From: Vibrio tritonius
Lineage (GTDB): Bacteria > Pseudomonadota > Gammaproteobacteria > Enterobacterales > Vibrionaceae
Reading direction: 5' to 3'
DNA length: 64,000 nucleotides
NCBI RefSeq assembly: GCF_001547935.1
Contig: NZ_AP014635.1
Span: 1,860,001 to 1,924,000 of the forward strand
Every line of letters starts with the position of its first letter. The stretch's first letter is position 1. This document shows positions 53,192 to 62,904 of the stretch, one piece after another. The translations under genes and the position numbers were made by a program. The notes below the pieces were generated by a model. That model searched no databases and had not been told where the DNA came from. It saw only the letters and a list, made by a program, of their open reading frames with translations.

Positions 53192-54331
53192 CTATCGCTG
53201 ATGAAACATCACTAATAGTGCTGCCACATTACGTGCCGTCAGTTCGAGGTTACTTGACGCATTTTGCAATGCTCCTTGTAGATCGGTTGCCCCAGGTACA
53301 ACATCGAAAACGGCATCGATACCGTAGTCATGAACAACGGCACAATCAGGAGACAAGCAGCCAGCAATACCTATCACTGGAATGTTGGCGGCTTTACATA
53401 CCTTAGCGACACCGCTTGGTGTTTTGCCATGAATCGTTTGGCTATCAATGCGGCCTTCACCAGTGATCACCACGTCAGCACCTTGAATCGCTTGTTCTAA
53501 TTGAGTCGCCTCAATCACAATATCAATGCCCGGTTTCATGGTTGCGTTTAACAAACCGTAAAGGGCTGCACCAAGACCACCTGCAGCACCAGCGCCTGGA
53601 ATATTTTTCACATCAACGCCCAGTTGCTCTAGAACCACATCAGCAAAGTGAGCAAGGTTGGCATCGAGACGAGTAATCATCTCGGGCGTCGCCCCTTTTT
53701 GAGGGCCAAACACATGAGAAGCGCCAGTAGGACCACATAGCGGATTGGTGACATCACATGCAACTTCTAAGGTCACATTGGCTAAGCGTGGATCAAGATT
53801 AGAGAGATCAATTTTGTCAAGTTTATCTAACTCACCGCCGCCATAGCCTAATGAGTTTCCTTCTTTATCAAGAAATTGAATGCCTAATGCTTGGCACATG
53901 CCCATACCAGCGTCATTGGTTGCGCTCCCACCGATGCCGAGAATCAGGTGATTCACTTCCAAATCTAATGCAGCTTTAATCAACTGACCTGTACCAAAGG
54001 TTGTGGTAATCAGTGGATTACGATTTTCAGGCTCTGCAAGATGGATACCAGACGCAGATGCCATTTCAATCACAGCCGTGTGTGAATTGCCCATCAAACC
54101 AAAATATGCTTGAACCTGATTACCCATAGGACCAATCACTTTCGCTTTCACAATCGTTCCTTGACTGGAGTCTATCAGCGACTGAACCGTTCCTTCACCA
54201 CCATCAGCCATAGGAACTTTAACGATCTCTGCATTTGGGATGACTTTGCGAATGCCACGTTCAATACTGTCTGCCACTTGCAACGCGGTTAAGCTCTCTT
54301 TGAATGAATCAGGTGCAATAACAATTTTCAT
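53192..54331 (-). CDS. Glycerate 2-kinase (GarK/GlxK family)
   Basis: About 379 residues from the ATG at 54331 (GGAG seven bases upstream). The start KIVIAPDSFKESLTALQVADSIERG, MADGGEGTVQSL, GIGGSATNDAGMG and the PGAGAAGGLGAAL motif are those of the GarK/GlxK family, which makes 2-phosphoglycerate from D-glycerate and ATP. It is last in the cdaR-gntP-kinase set, 14 bp after the permease gene. Confidence 0.92.
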   Translation of the reverse strand: MKIVIAPDSFKESLTALQVADSIERGIRKVIPNAEIVKVPMADGGEGTVQSLIDSSQGTIVKAKVIGPMGNQVQAYFGLMGNSHTAVIEMASASGIHLAEPENRNPLITTTFGTGQLIKAALDLEVNHLILGIGGSATNDAGMGMCQALGIQFLDKEGNSLGYGGGELDKLDKIDLSNLDPRLANVTLEVACDVTNPLCGPTGASHVFGPQKGATPEMITRLDANLAHFADVVLEQLGVDVKNIPGAGAAGGLGAALYGLLNATMKPGIDIVIEATQLEQAIQGADVVITGEGRIDSQTIHGKTPSGVAKVCKAANIPVIGIAGCLSPDCAVVHDYGIDAVFDVVPGATDLQGALQNASSNLELTARNVAALLVMFHQR

Positions 54332-54345
54332 CTTTTTCTCCACTC

Positions 54346-55614
54346 TTACAGGCCAAACACGTTAAATACGCCAAACAGTAATACCGATACAAAACTGATC
54401 ATTAAGCCGACCAATGATTCATAAGGGACAAGTTTCAATCGTTGACCAATACTCATGTTTACCGCCCCACCTGTTGCATGGAAGAAGCTGCCGTGTGGCA
54501 TGTGATCCAACACCGTAGCACCCGCATGAATCATCGCCGCACCAGCCAATGCCGGCACGCCCAATTCAAGAATAGTCGAACTGAATACATTTGAAGCGAC
54601 AGCGGTCCCAGCGGTTGTTGATGCTGTAGCAAGTGACATCAAAGCACCTGAGAAAGGGGCTAATAAGTAACTTGGCAAACCCAAGCCATTTAATGCCTCA
54701 ATAAGACCTGCCTTTAACCCTGAGTTGGCAATGATACCCGCCAAAGTACCCGTACCGAGCAGCATAATCGCCACGGGTGCCATGCGTGATAGTCCAGACA
54801 CCGCAAAGTCATTAATCTCTTTGGTACGTTTCATCGCAAGTGCCCCAACAATACCGCCTAAAGGTAGCGCAATCATGGGGTCGACATTGATACCCGCTAA
54901 AGGACGAAGAGCCAAGGTGACAATCGCAACGATAGGCGCAAGAATCGCGCACGCAAAATGAGGTAAAGCGCCTCGACTGTGGTTAATGACTTCATGCTCT
55001 TGAACTTTGTCGCCTTTGTTAACCAATTTTCTTGCTAGCCAATACGCAAAGACCAAACCGCATAAACCCGGAATAATACCTGCCATCATGACAGAGGTAA
55101 GTGGCACATGAAACGCATCCGATGCTGCAATCGCATTTGGGTTAGGTGACATCACGTTCCCTGCTTTACCACCGCCGATCATTGCCAATAAAATCGCTGT
55201 TTTAGATAAGTCTGCACGACGACCAATCGCCAGAGCGATTGGCGCTACAGTGATAACAGCTACATCAACAAATACGCCAACCGCGGTCAAAATCATGGTC
55301 GCGATAGCAAGCGCCAATAATGCTCGTGTCTCTCCTACTTTGTTGACGATGGTTTCTGCAATCGAAGTGGCTGCGCCTGATTCAATCAATACGCCAGCCA
55401 AAACACCCGCCGCAAGAATACGTAACACTGCAGTGACAATACCTTGGGCACCATGAATCATCAGTTGCACTGTATCAATCAGTGACACACCGCCCACAAG
55501 CCCGCCAATCAGCGCCCCCAGAATCATTCCGTACGCAGGCGGAACTTTTTTCAATATCAAAACAATCGCAACGATAAGGGCCGTGAAAGCACCTAGTGTT
55601 GATACTTCTATCAT
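54346..55614 (-). CDS. GntP family permease, probably for D-glycerate
   Basis: About 422 residues from the ATG at 55614 (AAAGGA upstream), with eleven to thirteen helices. GntP family signs: GALIGGLVGGVSL, GKAGNVMSPNPNAIAASDAF and the late DHMPHGSFFHATGG. GntP permeases take up gluconate and related acids. The kinase and CdaR neighbours point to D-glycerate. Confidence 0.9.
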   Translation of the reverse strand: MIEVSTLGAFTALIVAIVLILKKVPPAYGMILGALIGGLVGGVSLIDTVQLMIHGAQGIVTAVLRILAAGVLAGVLIESGAATSIAETIVNKVGETRALLALAIATMILTAVGVFVDVAVITVAPIALAIGRRADLSKTAILLAMIGGGKAGNVMSPNPNAIAASDAFHVPLTSVMMAGIIPGLCGLVFAYWLARKLVNKGDKVQEHEVINHSRGALPHFACAILAPIVAIVTLALRPLAGINVDPMIALPLGGIVGALAMKRTKEINDFAVSGLSRMAPVAIMLLGTGTLAGIIANSGLKAGLIEALNGLGLPSYLLAPFSGALMSLATASTTAGTAVASNVFSSTILELGVPALAGAAMIHAGATVLDHMPHGSFFHATGGAVNMSIGQRLKLVPYESLVGLMISFVSVLLFGVFNVFGL

Positions 55615-55751
55615 GGTTATTCCTTTTATGGTGTAGGGTTTTATGCGATGCATGATATTGGGCAGGCCTAAAAGTGCTCAATGTTCAAAGTGACATACAC
55701 GGACATTCAAATGGCCAAATATTTTGTGTGGTTGCACAAATTGCATTGTGC

Positions 55752-56867
55752 TTATGCATAATAGTTAATCGCTGCATACATCTTGAACAAGTCACTTAAC
55801 TTATTGAAATCTAATGATGTTATTTCACCAATGCGTGTTAAACGATATCGAAGTGTATTTCGATGAATACCTAACTTCTTGCACGTTTGTTGCTGATCAC
55901 AATTCTGCATTAAGTACGTCTTGATTGTGAGAACCAAAACCAAGGTGGGATCGACACTTTCAAGCTCTGTTAATGGATGGCGTAACTGCGCTTTCACCCA
56001 AGGTGCATTCTCTAAAGTGCCAAATTGATACTTCACAATATCATCGCTATAACAGACCACTTTTTTACGTGCATCCATGCGGTTTTCGATTGCTAGACGG
56101 GCTGTTTGGTACGAGAGCGCAATGCCATCTAACTCAGGGAATCCCCCACCTAACGCCGCTCGTATGGCTAACCCTTTATGATTTTCCATGTAACGCACGA
56201 GGTCTTTAATCCATAATGTATTATTTTTATCGCTATTTTTAAGTACTACAATTTCCCGCTTAAACATAGAGAATGTACTCACTAACAATCCTTTATCGTA
56301 CATGTATATTTCATCAATCAGTTCTTGAAATAATGTTGCCGTCATTATTTCCACATTGCTAATTTTTATAATCCCCACCACTTTATTTCCAGTTAAATCA
56401 TATTTAATAAACTGAGAAAGATTATCGATGTAATCATTATCTGGATGATTTGGTTTGATAAGCAACTCGAGTAGATCCTCTTTATACTTTCGGTCAGTAT
56501 GTAATTTTGACACTAGGTCGAGGTTTTCCAATATGAGTTCAGTTGCCATATTGACTAATTGAGCTAGCTCTTCCACCACCTGTATCGGGCCACCAACGCC
56601 AATAACTCCGATTATTTCATTTTGAAAGACAATCGGAATATTAATGCCCTCTTTCGCTCCTTGGATAAGTTTTGCAGCCGCCTTATCCAGCTTAACCACA
56701 TTGCCGGTACGCAACACTTCTACCGCGCCATCATGCACGGTATTAATGCGTTCCAGGTCAGACGAAGCCACAATAATTCCTTTATTATTCATTACATTAA
56801 TCGGAAAACCAACGATAGCGTAAGAACGTTCAACAATTTTCCCAGCCGTGTATTCATTAAGCTGCAT
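55752..56867 (-). CDS. cdaR: CdaR-type sugar-diacid/glycerate regulator
   Basis: About 371 residues from the ATG at 56867 (a GTG lies two codons earlier). It has the N-terminal diacid-recognition domain (TAGKIVERSYAIVGFPINVMNN, EGINIPIVFQNEIIGVIGVGGP) and a C-terminal PucR helix-turn-helix (CKKLGIHRNTLRYRLTRIGEIT). In E. coli CdaR activates glycerate, glucarate and galactarate genes when it binds D-glycerate. It should activate the downstream permease and kinase. Confidence 0.9.
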   Translation of the reverse strand: MQLNEYTAGKIVERSYAIVGFPINVMNNKGIIVASSDLERINTVHDGAVEVLRTGNVVKLDKAAAKLIQGAKEGINIPIVFQNEIIGVIGVGGPIQVVEELAQLVNMATELILENLDLVSKLHTDRKYKEDLLELLIKPNHPDNDYIDNLSQFIKYDLTGNKVVGIIKISNVEIMTATLFQELIDEIYMYDKGLLVSTFSMFKREIVVLKNSDKNNTLWIKDLVRYMENHKGLAIRAALGGGFPELDGIALSYQTARLAIENRMDARKKVVCYSDDIVKYQFGTLENAPWVKAQLRHPLTELESVDPTLVLVLTIKTYLMQNCDQQQTCKKLGIHRNTLRYRLTRIGEITSLDFNKLSDLFKMYAAINYYA

Positions 56868-57325
56868 ACCCACCTCTCATACTTGTTAAAACAGACTAGA
56901 GATACCCTAAAAACAACTTGGATATCATTCAAAATCCATGTTTAGATTGAAGCTTGATTTTTGCGGGGGTGGATAATATACATTCGAACCCATGATACCA
57001 AACATATTTACAATGAAATTATAAATATGAAATCTAGATCTCACTTTGTGATTGAAAAAATTAACATGCAAAATAACACAAATATTAACGCACAAAACAG
57101 TTATGATTTTAATCAAAAACAACTTGTTATAAATAATCAAAAACAGTAAAGATAATATTATTAATAATACAAATCCGATAAATAAAAAACAATAATAAGA
57201 TAGACATAAACTCCTAAAATAATAACAAATACTTTTACTTGATTAATATCAGATTGCTTTTTTACAACAAAAAAAATCCCCGCATACAATTATGCAGGGA
57301 TTAAAAATATTGAACTGAAATAAAC
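56868..57325. other. AT-rich intergenic region
   Basis: The region upstream of cdaR to the trhO end. Besides the trhO terminator at 57268-57304 it is very AT-rich. Overlapping open frames on both strands at 56925-57149 are low-complexity and not supported. Confidence 0.5.
57268..57304 (-). terminator. Rho-independent terminator of trhO
   Basis: On the minus strand AATCCCTGCATA pairs with TATGCGGGGATT around ATTG, followed by a run of eight T. Confidence 0.9.
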
Positions 57326-58306
57326 TTATTTTGCTTTACGCTGCTGCTCTTTACGGGCCAATTTCTCTTGGCGACGCTGCAAAATCACATCATCGGCGGC
57401 ACCGCCTACATGCACTTCACCGCGTTGAGTAGCCAATTGCACTTGCTTTTCACGTTCACGAAAACGGGCTTTTTGCTCATCAGAGTGCTTATCAAAGCAG
57501 TGTGGGCAACTTACCCCTTTCTCATATTTAGGTGACAAGGTGTCTTCATGCGTAATTGGCAAACGACATGCGTTACACATATCGTAATCGCTTTTCTCAA
57601 GCTGATGATTGACCGCTACGCGTCCATCGAACACATAACAATCCCCTTTCCATAAGCTCTCTTCTTCTGGCACTTCTTCAAGATATTTGAGAATACCACC
57701 TTCTAAGTGATACACCTCATCAAAGCCCTGCTCTTTCAGAAAAGCGGTGGATTTTTCGCAGCGGATACCACCGGTACAGAACATCGCAACTTTCTTGTTT
57801 TTGCTCGGATCCATATGTTCAGCAACATACTGAGGAAACTCACGAAACGATTCTGTTTTAGGGTTGACTGCGTTTTGGAACGTGCCAATCGAGATTTCAT
57901 AATCGTTACGTGTATCAACCACAAATACTTCTGGATCAGAAATCAGTTGATTCCATTCTTTGGGTTTTACATATGTTCCAACCACATGGCGAGGGTCAAT
58001 GCCTTCTACACCTAGGGTAACGATCTCTTTTTTCAGTTTTACTTTAGTACGGTTAAATGGCTGCTCTTTATCGAATGACTCTTTGTAAACGATGTCAGCC
58101 AAACGAGAATCGGATTTAAACCATGCCAGCAAAGCATTAATACCCTCGCGGGTTGATGCTACTGTGCCGTTAATGCCTTCATTAGCCAGCAGCAAAGTAC
58201 CGCGGATTTGATGCTCTTCCATCAATGTTTTCAGTGGCTCACGAAGTTCAACATAATCTTCAAGACGTACAAACTTGTACAACGCGCACACTACGTAATC
58301 TGTCAT
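57326..58306 (-). CDS. trhO: TrhO, tRNA uridine(34) hydroxylase (rhodanese-like)
   Basis: The protein of 326 residues matches YceA/TrhO throughout: an N-terminal ferredoxin-like domain ([14 protein letters not shown]), a rhodanese domain ([17 protein letters not shown]) with the active cysteine in [15 protein letters not shown], and a C-terminal zinc-type cluster ([18 protein letters not shown]). TrhO hydroxylates U34 of some tRNAs with oxygen, giving ho5U. It is a single gene with its own terminator. Confidence 0.95.
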   Translation of the reverse strand: MTDYVVCALYKFVRLEDYVELREPLKTLMEEHQIRGTLLLANEGINGTVASTREGINALLAWFKSDSRLADIVYKESFDKEQPFNRTKVKLKKEIVTLGVEGIDPRHVVGTYVKPKEWNQLISDPEVFVVDTRNDYEISIGTFQNAVNPKTESFREFPQYVAEHMDPSKNKKVAMFCTGGIRCEKSTAFLKEQGFDEVYHLEGGILKYLEEVPEEESLWKGDCYVFDGRVAVNHQLEKSDYDMCNACRLPITHEDTLSPKYEKGVSCPHCFDKHSDEQKARFREREKQVQLATQRGEVHVGGAADDVILQRRQEKLARKEQQRKAK

Positions 58307-58510
58307 TTTCTTACCTATTCGTGCACAGGATATACCGTCCCATGCTCTTTATTTCATTATGGCGAAGTATAGCGTAGCAATGCAGAGACAAACACGGACA
58401 GTTGTTAAGGGTAAAGCTTGTCTTTTTATACAACCTTCATTTAAGTCCATATAAATTAGATAGTTATATTTTCTACGTAGAATAACTATGTATTCAAATC
58501 GGTTCCTTGC

Positions 58511-58566
58511 CTATAAGCGAATACATTCGCGCTGAAACAGCATATTGAGGTTACTTGGGTATAAAA
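58511..58566. repeat. Dispersed 56-bp repeat, copy B
   Basis: Matches 6983-7038 at 48 of 56 positions. The GCGAATACATTCGC part is an inverted repeat with 6-bp arms here, while in copy A it is degraded. The end GGTTACTTGGGTATA recalls the GGGTATA end of ERIC-type elements. It is non-coding, as is the rest of 58307-58632. Confidence 0.75.
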
Positions 58567-58632
58567 TGATAACAATTCAGCAAAAAGACATAAGAACTGC
58601 ACTGAATAGACAGGAAATAAAAGCGAAGGGAG

Positions 58633-58656
58633 ATCGCCGCTCAGAAAAGCGGCGAT
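58633..58656 (-). terminator. Terminator of the mscS-type gene
   Basis: ATCGCCGCT pairs with AGCGGCGAT around a 6-base loop, followed on the minus strand by a T-rich stretch. Confidence 0.75.
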
Positions 58657-58661
58657 GTTAA

Positions 58662-59504
58662 TTAGTTAAGAGTTACCCCTTCTTTATTGGTCACAGTAAG
58701 ATGCACATCGCGTTGTGGGAATGGAATAGACAAGCCCGCTTCTTCAATTTTGGGTTTAACCTGACGCTGAATACTCCAGTACGTATCCCAGTATGTATCG
58801 ACCGTACACCAAGCTCGCAATTGCAGATTCACTGAACTGTCGGCCAACATTTGTACAAGCACTTTTGGTGCAGGATCTTGGAGTACAGCTTCGTGGCTCA
58901 GAGCCAGTTCTTTTAGTACATTTAAACCCGTTTCAATGGAATCTTCGTATGAAATCCCCACCGTGATGTCCATACGGCGACGACTATTACGGGTGTAGTT
59001 TTTAATTGTTGCCCCCGATACGACACGGTTTGGACTCGAAATGTAGAGGCCATCCCCCGTTTCCAAAATAGTCGTGAACAAACCAATATCACGTACGGTA
59101 CCGGAAAAACCCGCGTATTCAACAAACTCACCTTTTTTGATTGGCTTAAGAATCAGCAGCATAATACCTGCAGCAATATTACTTAACGTATCTTTAAGCG
59201 CTAGACCTATTGCCAAGCCTGTTGCACCAACTAAAGCCACCAAACTTGTCGTATTTACACCAAAAAGATCCAAAATGATGACCAGTGCCAATAGATAGAT
59301 GGCATATGACGCTACACGAGCAAACAGTCGAGATACAAGTTCGTCACCGTTGCTAATTTTCATAAAGCTCGCCATAACGCCCTTGCGTACCAACTTGGCC
59401 ATTACAACAGCGATAAACAAAATCACCACCGCCAAGACTAAGTTCCTTAGCGTCTCGACAATCACCAATTGGTGATTTGTATAAAAATCGATTATTGCGT
59501 CCAT
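58662..59504 (-). CDS. Small mechanosensitive channel, MscS family
   Basis: The protein of 280 residues has the MscS core: three helices, the last with the glycine/alanine pore pattern (VALVGATGLAIGLALKDTLSNIAAGIML), then the beta domain with VEYAGFSGTVRDIGLFTTILET and the C-terminal alpha/beta cage. Its length is that of E. coli MscS (286). The pore motif and SNIAAGIML after it are conserved. ATG with GGAG upstream. It releases solutes upon hypo-osmotic shock. Confidence 0.95.
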   Translation of the reverse strand: MDAIIDFYTNHQLVIVETLRNLVLAVVILFIAVVMAKLVRKGVMASFMKISNGDELVSRLFARVASYAIYLLALVIILDLFGVNTTSLVALVGATGLAIGLALKDTLSNIAAGIMLLILKPIKKGEFVEYAGFSGTVRDIGLFTTILETGDGLYISSPNRVVSGATIKNYTRNSRRRMDITVGISYEDSIETGLNVLKELALSHEAVLQDPAPKVLVQMLADSSVNLQLRAWCTVDTYWDTYWSIQRQVKPKIEEAGLSIPFPQRDVHLTVTNKEGVTLN

Positions 59505-59868
59505 ATTTTCTCCGGTAAATCCTCATAATAAAACGAAGCTTCATCCATAATGCTCGAACGCTTCGCTAACGATTCAACAACACAATATTAAGCATATCTG
59601 ATATAGCAATGGATAAACACCACAGGTTTCGAGCGGTTATACTTAACGCCAGTAAAGCCGACTGTTTTTCTCCCTCAAACTGTCATTTATTCATCCAGTT
59701 TTGTATTAAAGAGTTTACACCTTAGGTATAACTCAAAATGGCATTAGCCGATTTTCTCCGTTGTGATTCGGTTAACATAACCAGTGTTTAGGTAACAAAT
59801 TACCCTAGAGTAAAGGAATGAACTTTGAAGCAGACAGCATCAAAGTAGCAAGACAAACAGGAGTGACA

Positions 59869-60846
59869 ATGAGCTTGAGTCAAAGTAAATTGGCCATTAT
59901 CGGTATGGGTCATGTGGGCTGTGCCTTGGCACACCATCTCACCATCGGCAATCTTTGTGATGAATTGATACTGATCGATCACCTCAAAGAAAAAGCTTGG
60001 GCGGAAGCGGAAGATTTAAAACACTCACTAGGCTTCTCTGAAAACCGCATGAACATTTATGCGGGTGATTACAGTGACTGTATAGATGCCGATATTGTGG
60101 TTCTTTCCGTTTCAGCGCCCAATGTTGGCGTCACTACTCGCCTTGATATGCTTGATAAAGCATCACGCATCGTAAGCGATATTGTTCCGCAAGTGATGCA
60201 AAGTGGTTTTGCTGGCATCTTTATCGTTATTACCAATCCCGTCGATGCTATTTCCTACTTGGTGCACAAACTTTCAGGCTTGCCTCCCCACCGAGTCATG
60301 GGAACAGGAACATCGCTAGACTCCGCTCGCTTAAGGCATTTTTTGGCAGACACCATGGGCGTAGATCCGCGTAGCGTGGAAGCCATGTGCTTAGGTGAAC
60401 ACGGCGATTCACAGATGATTCCATGGAGCCAAGTTACCGTCGGTGCCAAGAAATTTAGTGAAATCCTGCATGACAATCCTGAACGTTTGCAAGGGATTGA
60501 TATCCACAAAGTGCAACAGGAAATAAGCCAAATCGCCTATAAAATTGTGCATGCTAAAGGCGCTACTAATTTCGGTATAGCGGCAGTAGCAGCACGAATG
60601 ATAAAGGCAATTGTGCGCGATAGTAATACCGTCATGCCTGTATCGGTGATGCTCAATGGCGAATATGGTGAGTCTGATGTCTACACTGGCGTCCCAGCAG
60701 TAATTACCTGCAACGGAATTAAAGAACTGGTCACCTACCATCTTGAAGAACATGAGCTGGCGGAATTCAAACAATCGCTTCAACTACTTAAACGGGTGAA
60801 TCAGCAGATGATGGCCTCATTCAATAATGAAGAACTGTGCGAGTAA
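59869..60846 (+). CDS. L-lactate/L-2-hydroxyacid dehydrogenase
   Basis: The protein of 325 residues is taken from the ATG at 59869 (AGGAGTGAC before it); the frame extends 17 codons further upstream without support. The lactate/malate dehydrogenase family is seen in KLAIIGMGHVGCALAHHL (NAD site), VITNPVDAISYLVHK and the catalytic histidine in CLGEHGDSQMIPW. Loop sequence fits L-LDH or L-2-hydroxyisocaproate dehydrogenase more than malate dehydrogenase. The region 59505-59868 holds only promoter-like sequence. Confidence 0.9.
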   Translation: MSLSQSKLAIIGMGHVGCALAHHLTIGNLCDELILIDHLKEKAWAEAEDLKHSLGFSENRMNIYAGDYSDCIDADIVVLSVSAPNVGVTTRLDMLDKASRIVSDIVPQVMQSGFAGIFIVITNPVDAISYLVHKLSGLPPHRVMGTGTSLDSARLRHFLADTMGVDPRSVEAMCLGEHGDSQMIPWSQVTVGAKKFSEILHDNPERLQGIDIHKVQQEISQIAYKIVHAKGATNFGIAAVAARMIKAIVRDSNTVMPVSVMLNGEYGESDVYTGVPAVITCNGIKELVTYHLEEHELAEFKQSLQLLKRVNQQMMASFNNEELCE

Positions 60847-60875
60847 TCATACTTGCACGAAAAATCCACTAAAAT

Positions 60876-60907
60876 AAAAGAGAACCCACTTAGGTTCTCT
60901 TTTTTAA
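60876..60907 (+). terminator. Rho-independent terminator
   Basis: AAAAGAGAACC and GGTTCTCTTTTTT form a stem around CACTTA between convergent genes. Confidence 0.9.
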
Positions 60908-60944
60908 CTAGTTGAACGTTCAATTTGTTCGCCTTTTCAAAAAG

Positions 60945-61292
60945 TTAAATCTCTATGGAAAGCAAACAAAATAGCGCGGCAGGAAGGCTAGAAAGAAACA
61001 ACTTTAAACAGACATTAAGATGAAGATGAGCCACTTGGCGCAATTCATCGATTCTTTGTACCGTACTGTCACCGGCAATTTGAAATGTACTACTTGTACC
61101 CGGCTGAACCAGATAGAACATCGTGGTAAGAACCCAAAACCAAATCATTAGCACAAACGAATAATCCGCGGCATGGGTCAAAGTCAGTAGCGTTGTATAA
61201 TGTGTGATGGTCATCAGTGCCAATAATGAAATCACATTCGCCACACAGATAAACAAAACAACCTTTACCGCCAAATTTTTCATGCCACTCAT
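60945..61292 (-). CDS. Small membrane protein of unknown function
   Basis: The protein of 115 residues has three membrane segments (VVLFICVANVISLLALM, FVLMIWFWVLTTMFYLV, LFLSSLPAALFCLL) and a short loop between the second and third (DSTVQRIDELRQVAHLHLN). I do not recognise a family. It follows the adenosylhomocysteinase-like gene in position, on the same strand, with no terminator between, so the two may be co-transcribed. Confidence 0.55.
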   Translation of the reverse strand: MSGMKNLAVKVVLFICVANVISLLALMTITHYTTLLTLTHAADYSFVLMIWFWVLTTMFYLVQPGTSSTFQIAGDSTVQRIDELRQVAHLHLNVCLKLFLSSLPAALFCLLSIEI

Positions 61293-61339
61293 TCACTCTA
61301 CTATTTCGGATTTATTGAAAATCATCCAACCGTTTTTTA

Positions 61340-62446
61340 CTACAGCACTGGCATCCAAGCCGATTCTGGTAATAGATACACACCAGGGTCATAGTCTGAT
61401 CCAACACCAACAATATGGCCGATCCCTGATGCCATAACAGCCAACGTCACATCAAAGGCGTTGAGGCTATCGCCAAAACCAGCGGTCAAATTAAACATGG
61501 ATCCATCGGCGAGTAAGTAAACGGTTTTACCATCCAAACAATAGGCGTTGATATATGGCATAGGCTCACTATGAACCGCGTGTGATTTGAGATAACCGAC
61601 ATCAATCTCTTTTGCTACATGGCCCACATTAAGAATAAATACGCCATCTGGCATTGCGTCTAGGTGCTTCGCTGTAATCACATCATGTGCGCCAGTTGCA
61701 GTAGCGAACACATCACCGTATTGAGCGGCATCACTCATCTCGACCACTGACCAACCATCGTATTTCGCCTGAAGAGCTCGAGCTGGATTGGTTTCCACGA
61801 TTTTGACCTGTCCACCATAAGCTTTCGCGGCAGCCGCTGTTCCTTGACCTACAAGACCATAGCCAATCACGATCACCACTTTTTCATGTAGTGTAAGGTG
61901 CGTAGTTTGGAAAAAGGTGTGCCAGGCGGTTAATCCCACCATATGACGATTGTGCAAACCTTCTTTCACCGGAAGATCATCCCAGTTAAAAATAGGATAG
62001 CGCGGGTGAACACTACCAAGACGACTGATACCTGACCCAGTGGCTTCTAAGCCGGCAACAATGGTTGGGCCATCGGCCTTTTCATGCAATCGTGTGGTTA
62101 GGTCTGCGCCCATTTCGCAAAGATGTGTAGGCTGCCATTCAAGTGCAAGATCAAACGATTTAGACCACTCGTCATCTTCCATATCACGCCATGCGTGTCC
62201 TTGTGCTCCTTTACTTTTAAGGTATGCGACTACTTCATCTTGCACTGTCGTCGGATTGCACGTGGTGAGATAAATACTCGCCCCTTTATTAAGTAACCCT
62301 TCGACTAAAGGAATCATCTTTAAATCTAAATGCATATTGCAAGCAAGGCGAACTCCTGTCAGATCAGGCAGTTCATTTATGGCACGTCGAGTGCGAGTCA
62401 TGTGCAATGCAGTCCAATTGAGTTCCGCTGCAAAATCCTTATACAT
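61340..62446 (-). CDS. Adenosylhomocysteinase-like NAD-binding protein, diverged
   Basis: About 368 residues from the ATG at 62446 (GGAG upstream), against 430-490 for normal S-adenosylhomocysteine hydrolases. The NAD fold (VVIVIGYGLVGQGTAAAAKAYG at about 190-211) and the later ILNVGHVAKEIDVG are clear. In the substrate lobe K161 and N166 of VKEGLHNRH match catalytic Lys and Asn, but the adjacent Asp is His, and the C-terminal Lys/Tyr tail is absent. It may act on another adenosyl or thioether compound. No methionine genes are beside it; mesXD is 38 kb away. Confidence 0.78.
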   Translation of the reverse strand: MYKDFAAELNWTALHMTRTRRAINELPDLTGVRLACNMHLDLKMIPLVEGLLNKGASIYLTTCNPTTVQDEVVAYLKSKGAQGHAWRDMEDDEWSKSFDLALEWQPTHLCEMGADLTTRLHEKADGPTIVAGLEATGSGISRLGSVHPRYPIFNWDDLPVKEGLHNRHMVGLTAWHTFFQTTHLTLHEKVVIVIGYGLVGQGTAAAAKAYGGQVKIVETNPARALQAKYDGWSVVEMSDAAQYGDVFATATGAHDVITAKHLDAMPDGVFILNVGHVAKEIDVGYLKSHAVHSEPMPYINAYCLDGKTVYLLADGSMFNLTAGFGDSLNAFDVTLAVMASGIGHIVGVGSDYDPGVYLLPESAWMPVL

Positions 62447-62721
62447 GAGGGCTCCAATCAAATGACTTATCATACCAAACTAGGTAATTAAATCGCTTTC
62501 AAATCAATTGATTGCATAATACCGCACTTTTAAGCGTCGCGCAGCATACTCGCCAAAGATTGTGATGCAAATGAAGGCAACCCGACCACTCGAGATCTTT
62601 AACAGTAAAGTAATAAGGCTGAAACATTAGCTCATTTTTTAGACAAAGAAAGTGCGCTAGAAGCATCACGCATTGATGATGGATAAATCATCACAACAAA
62701 ACAGGAATTGAAGAAAAGAAC

Positions 62722-62904
62722 TTACCAATGAGGAAAAGCAGCGTCGCTGTTGTTAGCGTCTTGATTAAGACTGTCTGCAGGCTCGTCAAGCTGTTCTAGC
62801 TCTTCTCGAGACATAGAAAAGTAAGCAAATGTCTGCTCAATAAAACGTTGAGTGTCGACATTCACATTATCAATTTCGTTATTAGAAAATAAAACCATAC
62901 CCAT
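62722..62904 (-). CDS. Small acidic hypothetical protein
   Basis: A 60-residue acidic, soluble protein with a strong ribosome site (AAAAGGAG five bases from the ATG) and no motif that I recognise. The sequence EQTFAYFSMSREELEQLDEPAD is helical; the end is Asn/Asp rich. It is an isolated gene. Confidence 0.6.
   Translation of the reverse strand: MGMVLFSNNEIDNVNVDTQRFIEQTFAYFSMSREELEQLDEPADSLNQDANNSDAAFPHW

Noticed and set aside
56925..57149. Overlapping frames on both strands upstream of cdaR
   Set aside because: AT-rich low-complexity sequence (Asn/Lys/Ile) without start context.
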